A stretch of DNA of 29,702 bases from Pseudomonadota bacterium (GTDB lineage Bacteria; Pseudomonadota; Alphaproteobacteria; Azospirillales; Azospirillaceae). A program made the translations under genes and the position numbers. Positions 22,838 to 29,702 of this stretch are shown here, one piece after another. Positions within the stretch are counted from its first letter, which is position 1. Every line of letters begins with the position of its first letter. The stretch lies in the NCBI GenBank assembly GCA_023411035.1, contig JAEYPE010000262.1:1-29702 (forward strand). Direction: 5' to 3'. The notes under the pieces are model-generated. The model was not told the DNA's origin and ran no database searches. It saw nothing but the letters and a program-made list of their open reading frames with translations.

Positions 22838-23413
22838 TCAGCCCTTGAACACATGCGGCGCCAACAGGGCCGAAACGCCCAGCGGCAGATCGGAAGCGAT
22901 GGTGCCGACGATCACCCCTTCACGGTTGGCGTAGAGGTGGCCGACGAGCAGCAGCACCGCTGCGATGATGTCGCCCGGCACGTCCTCCGCCGTTGGATAG
23001 CCGGCGGTGAAGGCCACCTTCACCCGCCCCGCCCGGCTGGCCTCCGGCCAATCCCAGCGGGACACCGGAAGAATCAGCGCCATGTCACCATCCAGGATGG
23101 AGCGGTAGGACGCCGGGGCCATCACCGTCTCTTCACCGTCCGCCGTCTCGTAAACGATGCTGTCCACCGACTGCACGGGCGCGGTGGGCAGATCGATACC
23201 GCTCGCCGGGCGCCAGAACAGCGACAGCAGCATGGGGCGCGGCAGGAAGCACCGCCGGGTGTGGTTTTCGGCCAGCCCGACCGCCGCCAGCAGATAGCCC
23301 CCGATCAGAGCGTCTTCGTCGGTCCCATCCACGCGCAGATGGGCCTTGACCCGGTCGAGCGGCACCAGCTCGCCAACCGGGCGCGACACCTGAGTCAGTG
23401 TGGACAACATCAT
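22838..23413 (-). CDS. Head-tail connector, gp6 / phiE125 gp8 type
   Basis: A 191-residue connector. The N-terminal region PLDRVKAHLRVDGTDEDALIGGYLLAAVGLAENHTRRCF is the usual helical start of gp6/gp15-like connectors. It is followed by a beta region (PVQSVDSIVYETADG, GRVKVAFTAGYPTAEDVP) and the C-terminal DIIAAVLLLVGHLYANREGV, then LPLGVSALLAPHVF. This is the pattern of the phiE125 gp8 subfamily. The protein docks under the portal. ATG 23413 and ATG 23410 are adjacent; AAGGA lies upstream. Confidence 0.92.
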   Translation of the reverse strand: MMLSTLTQVSRPVGELVPLDRVKAHLRVDGTDEDALIGGYLLAAVGLAENHTRRCFLPRPMLLSLFWRPASGIDLPTAPVQSVDSIVYETADGEETVMAPASYRSILDGDMALILPVSRWDWPEASRAGRVKVAFTAGYPTAEDVPGDIIAAVLLLVGHLYANREGVIVGTIASDLPLGVSALLAPHVFKG

Positions 23414-23429
23414 CTGGATTGTCCTTCCG

Positions 23430-23453
23430 GCGGGGCGGTCCGGGGACCGCCCC
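23430..23453 (-). terminator. Perfect GC palindrome between capsid accessory and connector genes
   Basis: CGGGGCGGTCC and GGACCGCCCCG meet around GG, giving an 11-bp arm on each side, ten bases after the stop of the 149-residue gene. No T-run follows on either strand. It may reduce connector expression relative to the abundant capsid proteins. Confidence 0.5.
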
Positions 23454-23462
23454 GTTCCGCCA

Positions 23463-23912
23463 TCAGCCGGGGACGATTTCCACGACGGCTTCCGCCGCGT
23501 GGTCGCTGGCCTTGCCGTATCGCGGCGACAGGCCGAGCAGGACGGCGGACAACCCCGCGTCGGCGCCGGCCACGGTGAGGGTCAGACGGACGAAGGCATA
23601 GCCGCCGTTCACGTCCAGATCGCCCGCCCGGAAGTCGATCACGGCCACCTTGTTGGAGACGGACAGGGGCGTGATGGCCTTGCTGTCCACGTCCTTCGCC
23701 GCGCCACCGGCGTCGGTCTTGGCCTGCTCCAGCTTGGCCGCGACGCTGGCGCCGCTGGCGAGCGTACCGGCCATGACGGTGGCCTGCCCGACAGCGAGCT
23801 TGGCCATGCTGACCCATCCGGTGGAGACCGTACCGGGGGCCTGCGTCTTCGGGGTGATGACGCCGACCGGCGCGACGTGCGCGGACGGCGAAACGGTGCT
23901 GTTCACGGTCAT
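23463..23912 (-). CDS. Probable capsid accessory/decoration protein
   Basis: A 149-residue protein without a family I recognise. It is rich in small residues and valine, beta-prone (NSTVSPSAHVAPVGVITP, GDLDVNGGYAFVRLTLTVAG) and has no transmembrane segment or signal. The middle (AKLEQAKTDAGGAAKDVDS) is helical. It starts six bases after the major capsid stop and is followed by the connector gene, a place often taken by head decoration or head-fibre proteins. That position, not similarity, is the basis for the call. Confidence 0.6.
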   Translation of the reverse strand: MTVNSTVSPSAHVAPVGVITPKTQAPGTVSTGWVSMAKLAVGQATVMAGTLASGASVAAKLEQAKTDAGGAAKDVDSKAITPLSVSNKVAVIDFRAGDLDVNGGYAFVRLTLTVAGADAGLSAVLLGLSPRYGKASDHAAEAVVEIVPG

Positions 23913-23918
23913 GGCGTG

Positions 23919-25271
23919 TTACCCGCGGGTCTGGAGGGTGACGAAGTGCGACTTCGACGTGGTGCCCTTGGCGGGCTGCACCGGCTTGGACAGGTAGGGC
24001 TGGCCGCCGACGCGGAAGGTCCAGCGGAACGCCTGGATGCCGTAGTCGAAGTACAGGTGGATGGAGGTATCCATGCGGATGCCGCTGGCCCGCTTGGCGA
24101 GGTAGTAGCCCTTGGGCGACACAAGCTGGAGATCGCCTTCGGTGCCCAGCGTCTCCGCGTGTTCGCTCCAGCGGATCGGCATGCCGAGCAGGAAGCCGCC
24201 GGGCGCCTCCTTCAGACCGGCCACCGGGGGCGTCCACATCAGGTTGTCACCGATGCGCAGCGTCACGAGCTGGGGCACGATGTCCCGGTTCGCCAGCCAT
24301 ACCGGGGTGTCGCCCGGCTGCACCAGCAGGCGGGTGTACATGTCCAGCACGTTGTCCACCGTGATGGTCTTGGCGGTCTGCCCCGACTTCTTATCCACGG
24401 TGATCTTGGCCGGGCTCTTCATCCAGCCCAGCGGCTTCTGCACGCCGTCGCCATAGATCACCGTGTCTCCCATCTTCCAGGTGATGGCGAGCGCGGCCTT
24501 GGTGGTCAGCCGGTTGGCGAGACGGGGCGCATCCTCCAACAGGTCTTCGTCGGCCAGGACGAAGGCATACAGCGGTTCCAGCGGGACCGACCGGGGGGCC
24601 GGCGGCGGCGCCTTGCTGGCGTCCATCTTCTGACCTTCCGACCGCCAGCGGACCTGGATGCCGCCCGCCCCCCAGGGGGTGGATTCGTCCGCCAGCATCT
24701 TCACCTCGCGGGCGGAGGTCGGTTCCGAATCCACCAGCGACGGAATGTCGTCCAGATCGAAAACCATCTCCCAAATGCTGTCGCGGTAGGCCGGGGGTAC
24801 CTGGAACCCTTCATCGCTGCCGGTGGCCCGCATGACGTTGGCCGGGTCCGACGCGGACGGTCCGAGCAGGCGGGGATCGACCACGACGTTGCCGCCGCCC
24901 GGTGTCGCGGCGCGCACGGCCAGGGCGAAGTCGGCCAGATCGGCGAAACCGTTGGTCCGGGCCGGGTCCGGCTCCGTGCTGCCATAGCTGCCGGCGGGGC
25001 TCGGCTGCTGCACGCCGGCGTTGGCGGCGCCGGGCAGCGGGGCGAAGGAGCGTTCGCGGTCCAGCCGCTGTTCTTCAGCCTCGACGGCGGCCTGCGCCTC
25101 CGCCACCTTGGCCTCCAGCGCGTCGATGTCGGCGTTCAGCTTCTTCAGCTCCGCCTCTTCGGCCTCAGTGCGTCCAGCCTTGGTCGCCAAGGTGTTGTAG
25201 GCGGACAGCTTCTGCCGGCCTTCGGCCTTGAGGTCCGAAACGGCCTGTCGCAGTTCCTTGATGTTGGGCAT
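23919..25271 (-). CDS. Major capsid protein, HK97 fold
   Basis: A 450-residue capsid precursor. Residues 1-75 are charged and heptad-like (MPNIKELRQAVSDLKAEGRQ and on, TEAEEAELKKLNADIDALEA), the delta domain that acts as scaffold and is cut away by the prohead protease. After a low-complexity linker (80-115) comes the mature shell protein. It has the N-arm and E-loop region, LVDSEPTSAREVKMLADE, then the P-domain helix and YAFVLADEDLLEDAPRLANRL, TWKMGDTVIYGDGVQKPLGW, and the A-domain VWLANRDIVPQLVTLRIG. The gene follows the S49 protease, as in HK97-type heads. Scaffold, shell and protease therefore lie together. Confidence 0.96.
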   Translation of the reverse strand: MPNIKELRQAVSDLKAEGRQKLSAYNTLATKAGRTEAEEAELKKLNADIDALEAKVAEAQAAVEAEEQRLDRERSFAPLPGAANAGVQQPSPAGSYGSTEPDPARTNGFADLADFALAVRAATPGGGNVVVDPRLLGPSASDPANVMRATGSDEGFQVPPAYRDSIWEMVFDLDDIPSLVDSEPTSAREVKMLADESTPWGAGGIQVRWRSEGQKMDASKAPPPAPRSVPLEPLYAFVLADEDLLEDAPRLANRLTTKAALAITWKMGDTVIYGDGVQKPLGWMKSPAKITVDKKSGQTAKTITVDNVLDMYTRLLVQPGDTPVWLANRDIVPQLVTLRIGDNLMWTPPVAGLKEAPGGFLLGMPIRWSEHAETLGTEGDLQLVSPKGYYLAKRASGIRMDTSIHLYFDYGIQAFRWTFRVGGQPYLSKPVQPAKGTTSKSHFVTLQTRG

Positions 25272-25357
25272 TCGATGCTGCTCCCGATGGCAAAGCGGTG
25301 GGGATCGCCGCCCCTGGATGGGACGGCGCCGGGCCGCGCGGTTGATGGGCGAGTGGG

Positions 25358-26293
25358 TTACGCGAAGGCGAGCGAGCGCCGGGATTGGCTGGACGGGCGG
25401 GCGTTGCGCATCCGGGCCAGGGTGTCTTCGAAGGTGGCGACGCGGTCGGCCATGCCCAGCCGCACCGCTTCCGCCGCGCCGACCACGCGGCCTTCGCCGA
25501 AGCCGTTGCGCACGTCCGTGGCGTTCACGCCACGGCCACGGGCCACGGCCTTCACGAACATGTCGTAGCAGTCGTTGACACGGGTCTGCATGGCGGCCCG
25601 CGCCTCATCCGACAGGGGTTCGTAGGGGTTGCCTTCGGCCTTGAACTTGCCGGCCCGGATCAGGGTGGGCGTGACCCCGGCGTTTTCCAGCTTCTTCGAA
25701 TACTCGACGTGCGCCGCGTAGACGCCGACTGAACCGACTTCGCCGGAGGGCGTAACCACCAGTTCATCCAACTGCGCCCCGATCCAGTAGGCCGCCGACG
25801 CACACAGGGTGGATGAGATTCCAACCAGGCGCTTTTGACCGCGGGAGCCGAACAGCTCGCGCGCCGTCTCCTCCACCAGGGCCACGCTGCCGCCGGGGGA
25901 ATCGATGTGGACGAGGATGGAACCGACCTGTTCGTTCGATAGGGCTTCCCGGAAGCGGGCGCGGAAACGATCCAGGGCAGCCATGCCCGACACATCGGTG
26001 AACATCCCGGCATAGGGCGTGATCACCCCGTGAAGCGGGATCACCGCCACGTCGCCGCTGCGAGCTGCCCCGACGCGGGCGGTTTCGGCCCTGGCCTTCC
26101 CTTCCGCCGCGATGCGGTCGCGGATTTCCGCCTTGGTCAGGAAGTTCCCGGCGGCACGGAAAGCCACAAGGTCAGTGATCAGGGCCAGCATGTGCGGCGT
26201 GATCGCCCATGGCGTGTCGGCCACGGCGCGCACGACGCGGGCATAGTGAAGCTCCATCGCATCGGGCGCGATGGTGGCGGAGCGTTCAGGCAT
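25358..26293 (-). CDS. S49 family head maturation protease (SppA-like)
   Basis: A 311-residue serine protease of the ClpP/crotonase fold used to mature the prohead. Residues 84-92 (VIPLHGVIT), 127-137 (LVHIDSPGGSV) and 161-170 (STLCASAAYW, catalytic S166) follow the SppA pattern. A lysine in AGKFKAEG (K216 or K218) completes the Ser-Lys dyad. The C-terminus continues to the typical GRVVGAAEAVRLGMADRV. The ATG at 26293, inside the end of the portal gene, is preferred to an upstream start at 26428, which would add a non-homologous stretch. It cuts the delta domain of the capsid protein encoded next. Confidence 0.93.
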   Translation of the reverse strand: MPERSATIAPDAMELHYARVVRAVADTPWAITPHMLALITDLVAFRAAGNFLTKAEIRDRIAAEGKARAETARVGAARSGDVAVIPLHGVITPYAGMFTDVSGMAALDRFRARFREALSNEQVGSILVHIDSPGGSVALVEETARELFGSRGQKRLVGISSTLCASAAYWIGAQLDELVVTPSGEVGSVGVYAAHVEYSKKLENAGVTPTLIRAGKFKAEGNPYEPLSDEARAAMQTRVNDCYDMFVKAVARGRGVNATDVRNGFGEGRVVGAAEAVRLGMADRVATFEDTLARMRNARPSSQSRRSLAFA

Positions 26294-26306
26294 GGTGGCG
26301 GGGCTC

Positions 26307-27590
26307 CTACTGCGGAAGCGAAACGGTAAGGCCCAGGTCTTCGGGCAGAACGGCGCGCGGCGCGTGGGCGGCGGGAGGCTTTGATCCAGCCGGCGCCATG
26401 TTGAGCGGCTGGAGGTAATCGTCACCATTCGGGATCGGGTTCATGTTCTCCATCCGCCGAATGTCGTTGATGGACAACCACCCGCCCTGCCGCCCCTGGA
26501 AGAACGCCTTGTACCGGGACTCCAGATCGCCGCGCAGCAGGCCGGCGACGTTGAATTCCGCGAAGTAGACGTCCGGACGCAGGATCAGGTCGGCGTTGAT
26601 CTTGCGTTCCCACAGAACCAGGATCGGCAGGATGGTGTCGGTGACGAACTCGATGGCCTGTTGCTCGATGTTGTTGTTCGTCGCTTTGCCGAGAATGCCG
26701 ACCTTGTGCTGCGGCACGCGCCAGATGCGGGCCAGTTCCTCGTTCAGGGCGTTCCGGGTTTCAAGGAACTGGCCCTTCTGATTGTCGAGCTGGGCGCGGT
26801 TGTACTTGATGCCGTGTTCCAGCATCACGTCCTTGTGCTGGTTCGTCCCGGTGCGTGCCCGCCGCCACGCCGACAGCCAGTTGTCACGGTCCACCGTGGC
26901 CTTGAAGGTGCCGGGCGGCGCCTCCAGCAGGCCGCCGGACTGGCCGTCGTTCTTGAAGAATCGCGCCCCGTAGGCATGCACGGCCAGGGCTGCGCCGATG
27001 ATGTTGCCGCTGGTCTTGGTGACCGGCACGCCGGTCAGGCCATCGGCAGAAAACGGCAGCGCCCGCAGGTGCAGAACCTCGGACGCATGAAGGGTTTTCC
27101 GCTGGCCGGTGCGGAGGTCGATCACATCGTACCAGACTTCCCCGGTGCCGCGGTTCCAGCGCGGAGTGACGCAGCTCGGATGATGCGGCACGAGCTGATC
27201 AACCGCGCCACGGGGGCCGGGCACGATTTCCGCATAGGCGTTGCGGTACCATGCCAGCCACCACGTCATTTGGCCGAAGAACTCCCAAGAGGTCTGGAAC
27301 CCGTTGGGACGAAGGGCGAACAGATCAGTCAGGGGGTGACCGTCCGCCTCTTCCCTACCGCCGTTCGGCAGGCGCCGGAAAACCTTGATCGGCAGCGAGC
27401 AGACGGTTTCCGACAGCACCTTTTCACAGTCGAGCACGACGGGCAGTTGCAGCGCCGCGTCGGTGGTGACCAGCATGCCGGAGGTCGCGGCAACGGCGCT
27501 CTCCAACGACGAATACCAGTAGTCGTCCGCCGGGTCGCGCGGGCGTTCCTGCTGCCCGTCCTGCCCGAACATGCGTTGCAGCCAGCTCAT
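26307..27590 (-). CDS. Portal protein, HK97 family
   Basis: A 427-residue portal subunit; twelve form the ring through which DNA enters and leaves the head. Signatures are AVAATSGMLVTTDAALQLPVV near the N-terminus, then VCSLPIKVFRRLPNGGR, then ALRPNGFQTSWEFFGQMTWWL, and the wing/stem region LSAWRRARTGTNQHKDVMLE. NNNIEQQAIEFVTDTILPIL and the clip-proximal WERKINADLI follow. It overlaps the large-terminase stop by ATGA, and its own end overlaps the protease start by 15 bases in a different frame. Confidence 0.96.
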   Translation of the reverse strand: MSWLQRMFGQDGQQERPRDPADDYWYSSLESAVAATSGMLVTTDAALQLPVVLDCEKVLSETVCSLPIKVFRRLPNGGREEADGHPLTDLFALRPNGFQTSWEFFGQMTWWLAWYRNAYAEIVPGPRGAVDQLVPHHPSCVTPRWNRGTGEVWYDVIDLRTGQRKTLHASEVLHLRALPFSADGLTGVPVTKTSGNIIGAALAVHAYGARFFKNDGQSGGLLEAPPGTFKATVDRDNWLSAWRRARTGTNQHKDVMLEHGIKYNRAQLDNQKGQFLETRNALNEELARIWRVPQHKVGILGKATNNNIEQQAIEFVTDTILPILVLWERKINADLILRPDVYFAEFNVAGLLRGDLESRYKAFFQGRQGGWLSINDIRRMENMNPIPNGDDYLQPLNMAPAGSKPPAAHAPRAVLPEDLGLTVSLPQ

Positions 27591-29260
27591 GCCGTGGGCA
27601 CCTCATAGTCTTCGGGGACTTCAATGCCGCCGCCACCCGGCTCCGCCACCATCGCGCGGCCAACGGCCATGGTACCGGCCACGATGCCGTCGATGCGCTT
27701 GGGCGTGCCCCGGCGGTCGGGCTTCACGGGGGCGATGTTGTCGCGCCCATCGGTGTCGTAGGCGACGCAGGTCGCCATCCAGCGGGCCACCGGGTTGCCG
27801 CCGTGGTTGAGGTCGCCCGCGATGATCAGGCGTTCGAACTCCTTCGACGGGGCGGACATGGAGGCATAACCCTGCCCGAACGGCACCATGGTCACGCCGT
27901 CGTTGGTCAGTTGGGTGGTGATTTGGCTGGAGTTCCAACGGTCAATCGCCAGCTCCTTCAGGTCCACCATCTCCGTGATCGGCGTCCAGTCGCCGAGCTG
28001 CGCGGTGCCTTCGCCCTGCCCGGTGATTTCCGCCCGGATCACGTCGTAATCGACCGTGTTTCCCTCGGTCTGGCGAATCCAGCCGCCCGTGATCCACTTG
28101 GCGAAGTCCACGCGGTCGCGCTTGCACCGCTCACGCAGGTCCCTGTCGGACGACACCGGCAACCAGAAGCGCCACCACACGTCATAGCCGGCGCCGTCCA
28201 GCTTGGGCGAGACGAGGCACAGGGCGGTCAGGTCGGTGGTGGTGGACAGGTCGAGGCCGCCCCAGCACGGACGGCCCGCCAGTTCGGCCAGCGTCACGCG
28301 CGTGATTCGGCAGGCATCCCACTTGTCCATCGGCAGGCCGGTGGTGATGACCTGATCCACCCACATGTTCAGGTGGAAGCGCTTGAAGTCGGCTTCCTTG
28401 CGCAGCTTGCCCTGTGCGTTGGCGCATTCGGTCTTCAAGAAGTCGGCCTTGACCGAAACGCCATAGCCAGGGTTCGCCTTCGCCCAGGTGGCCGGGTCGG
28501 TCCAATCGTCCTCCGGATCGGCGGCAAAGATCACCGGCAGGAAGGTGGGGTCGATCACCTCGCCCTTGAGAATCGCCACCGCCCGTTCGTGCACTTCCCA
28601 GCCGTAGCCCTTGCCATGCTCCCCGGCGGTCGTGGTGTAGACCTCCAGCGGCTGGCGACGGGCGATGGCCCCCTTGTGCACCACGTCCTGAAGGTCGCCG
28701 GACGGCCATTCGTGGATTTCATCGTAGATGCCGCCGGACGGGCTGAACCCGTGCTTGCTGCCCGGCTTCGCCGACAGCGGCTTGAAGCTGGCGGCCAGCT
28801 CGGGGCAGTAGAGGGAGGTTTTGTAGACCTCCACCGCCTGCATCAGCTCCTCACACAGGCCAACCATGACGCTGGCCTTGTTGAAGACGATCTTCGCCTG
28901 ATCCTTGTCCACCGCGGCGGAATAGACCTGACCGCCGAACTCCCCATCCCCGATCAGCATCAGGATGGACAGGCCGGCGGCAAACTCCGTCTTACCGTTC
29001 TTACGGGGCACTTCCAGGTACAGTTCCCGGATCAGCCGCGTGCCGTCCGCCCGCTTCCAGCCGAACACGGTGCGGACGATCTTCGCCTGCCAAGGAGCGA
29101 GGTGGAACGGCTGGCCCCACCACTGCGCTTCCGTGTGGCGCAGGTAGGTGGGGAAGAACGCCACCGCAGCCTCAGCCGCCGCATGGTCGTACCACGCGCC
29201 ATACTGCTCCCCGCCGACCGGCATCGGGGGAGCATCGATGGGCAGACCGGTATCGGTCAC
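27587..29260 (-). CDS. terL: Terminase large subunit
   Basis: A 557-residue packaging motor. The N-terminal ATPase has the adenine/Q-motif region FHLAPWQAKIVRTVFGW, the Walker A-like VPRKNGKT (residues 84-91) and the Walker B strand GGIYDEIHEW (D180, E181). The C-terminal nuclease of RNase H fold shows its first aspartate in WGGLDLSTTTDLTAL (D337), with later acidic residues such as ELAIDRW. This is the Terminase_1 family found with HK97-type heads. The start is GTG 29260, one base from the small-subunit stop, so translation is coupled. Confidence 0.96.
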   Translation of the reverse strand: MTDTGLPIDAPPMPVGGEQYGAWYDHAAAEAAVAFFPTYLRHTEAQWWGQPFHLAPWQAKIVRTVFGWKRADGTRLIRELYLEVPRKNGKTEFAAGLSILMLIGDGEFGGQVYSAAVDKDQAKIVFNKASVMVGLCEELMQAVEVYKTSLYCPELAASFKPLSAKPGSKHGFSPSGGIYDEIHEWPSGDLQDVVHKGAIARRQPLEVYTTTAGEHGKGYGWEVHERAVAILKGEVIDPTFLPVIFAADPEDDWTDPATWAKANPGYGVSVKADFLKTECANAQGKLRKEADFKRFHLNMWVDQVITTGLPMDKWDACRITRVTLAELAGRPCWGGLDLSTTTDLTALCLVSPKLDGAGYDVWWRFWLPVSSDRDLRERCKRDRVDFAKWITGGWIRQTEGNTVDYDVIRAEITGQGEGTAQLGDWTPITEMVDLKELAIDRWNSSQITTQLTNDGVTMVPFGQGYASMSAPSKEFERLIIAGDLNHGGNPVARWMATCVAYDTDGRDNIAPVKPDRRGTPKRIDGIVAGTMAVGRAMVAEPGGGGIEVPEDYEVPTA

Positions 29261-29261
29261 G

Positions 29262-29675
29262 TCAGTTCAGGTGCCGGCGGTTCAGCAGGCCCACCGGAGA
29301 CGCGGCGGGGGCTGGCGGGACGGTCGGCGCGTCGGGCGACGGGGCGGGCTGCTGCACCGCGTCGTCACCGAACAGGCCGGGCTGCTGCGGCAGCGGCGGC
29401 GCCAGAGACAGTCGCTGCAAGAGCTGCTGGCGCGCTGACGGCGACAGGCCGAACCGATCCTCCAGCGATTCCAGGCGGGATTCGAGACGGTCACGAACGA
29501 GGAAGGCGGGCCGAACGCGCTCCATCGTGCCGTGCGCGCTTTCGGTGACGTAGGTCTCGCCCTTCTTCCGCAAATCCTTGGTCAGGGCCACCCAACGGGC
29601 CAGAGGTAACGTCCAGGGGCGTGGTGGAAAAGCGCCCATGAAGGATCGGGCCGGGGCCGGGCGAAGCCCTCCCAT
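29262..29675 (-). CDS. terS: Small terminase subunit (P27 family), N-terminus apparently replaced
   Basis: The conserved part is ARWVALTKDLRKKGETYVT, followed by ESAHGTMERVRPAFLVRDRL and EDRFGLSPSARQQL. This is the C-terminal half of P27-type small terminases, which recognise phage DNA and guide the large subunit. P27 proteins are usually about 150-170 residues and have an earlier helix ending near '..AAYC...ARW'. Here everything before 'LARW' (29604 onward) is the 99-bp inverted repeat, which gives an unrelated proline-rich leader. ATG 29675 and ATG 29639 are both possible starts; neither has a ribosome binding site. The frame is open to the window edge. The gene is therefore probably broken or misjoined at its 5' end. 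Confidence 0.7.
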   Translation of the reverse strand: MGGLRPAPARSFMGAFPPRPWTLPLARWVALTKDLRKKGETYVTESAHGTMERVRPAFLVRDRLESRLESLEDRFGLSPSARQQLLQRLSLAPPLPQQPGLFGDDAVQQPAPSPDAPTVPPAPAASPVGLLNRRHLN

Positions 29676-29702
29676 AGCGTAGCCCGGGCCCGGCCCGATC
29701 CT
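29604..29702. repeat. Right copy of the 99-bp terminal inverted repeat
   Basis: Exact reverse complement of 30-128, ending at the last base of the window. It includes the 61-bp palindrome (29642-29702). The boundary at 29603/29604 falls where the small-terminase similarity begins. Confidence 0.9.

Noticed and set aside
27803..29548. 581-residue plus-strand open frame
   Set aside because: Antisense shadow of the large terminase gene, with no domain I recognise.
1..29702. CRISPR array, tRNA, rRNA, integrase, transposase, repressor or replication genes
   Set aside because: Looked for on both strands and not seen; the lysogeny and early regions must lie outside the window.

Overview
The window is a GC-rich block of a tailed-phage genome, probably a prophage. 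Nearly all of it is one late operon on the minus strand, running from the right edge down to about 2.7 kb. The host is probably an alphaproteobacterium of the Azospirillum/Rhodospirillales type. That is an inference from codon use and from the two left-end genes, not something proved by a host marker. No integrase, transposase, repressor, replication gene, tRNA or rRNA is visible, so this is the structural and lysis part of a larger element.

From right to left, in the order of transcription, the head module comes first. It holds a 5'-damaged small terminase, large terminase, HK97-type portal, S49 head protease, major capsid protein with an N-terminal coiled-coil delta domain, a probable capsid accessory protein, a gp6/gp8-type connector, a head-closure protein, an HK97 gp10-type tail completion protein and a tail terminator. 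A Mu-type contractile tail follows: DUF2635, sheath, tube, gp41/gp42 chaperones with a -1 frameshift site, tape measure, gpN, the gp44/P hub and the gp45 spike. Next come gp46, gp47/baseplate J, gp48, a tail fibre carrying an SGNH esterase, a lectin-like protein and a short fibre protein. An HK97-like head joined to a Mu-like tail is the plan known from Shigella phage SfV. Most neighbours overlap by 1-13 bases, so the operon is translationally coupled.

The Mu-like tail order is broken once, between gp45 and gp46. There the phage carries a PAAR spike tip fused to an alpha/beta-hydrolase (GYSYG), followed by a small membrane protein that overlaps it. This looks like an effector and immunity pair built into the tail tip and is the most interesting candidate system here.

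The 2.7-7.2 kb region holds lysis genes (two membrane peptides and a GH24 lysozyme) and a GNAT-like protein. Mixed among them are plus-strand cargo genes: an FkbM-type methyltransferase and an AT-rich lipoprotein that appears to have split a phage gene. Several minus-strand genes in this part are preceded by the same kind of hairpin plus T-run placed just before the Shine-Dalgarno sequence. Two of these linkers are nearly identical direct repeats that flank the methyltransferase cassette.

The left 2.5 kb is on the plus strand. It holds two unknown genes, the second with a possible PAS-like fold, and an AT-rich DUF3800 gene. The window ends carry an exact 99-bp inverted repeat (30-128 and 29604-29702) containing a 61-bp imperfect palindrome. 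The reading frames next to both copies look as if they lost their natural 5' ends at the repeat boundary, which points to an inversion, a junction or an assembly artefact.
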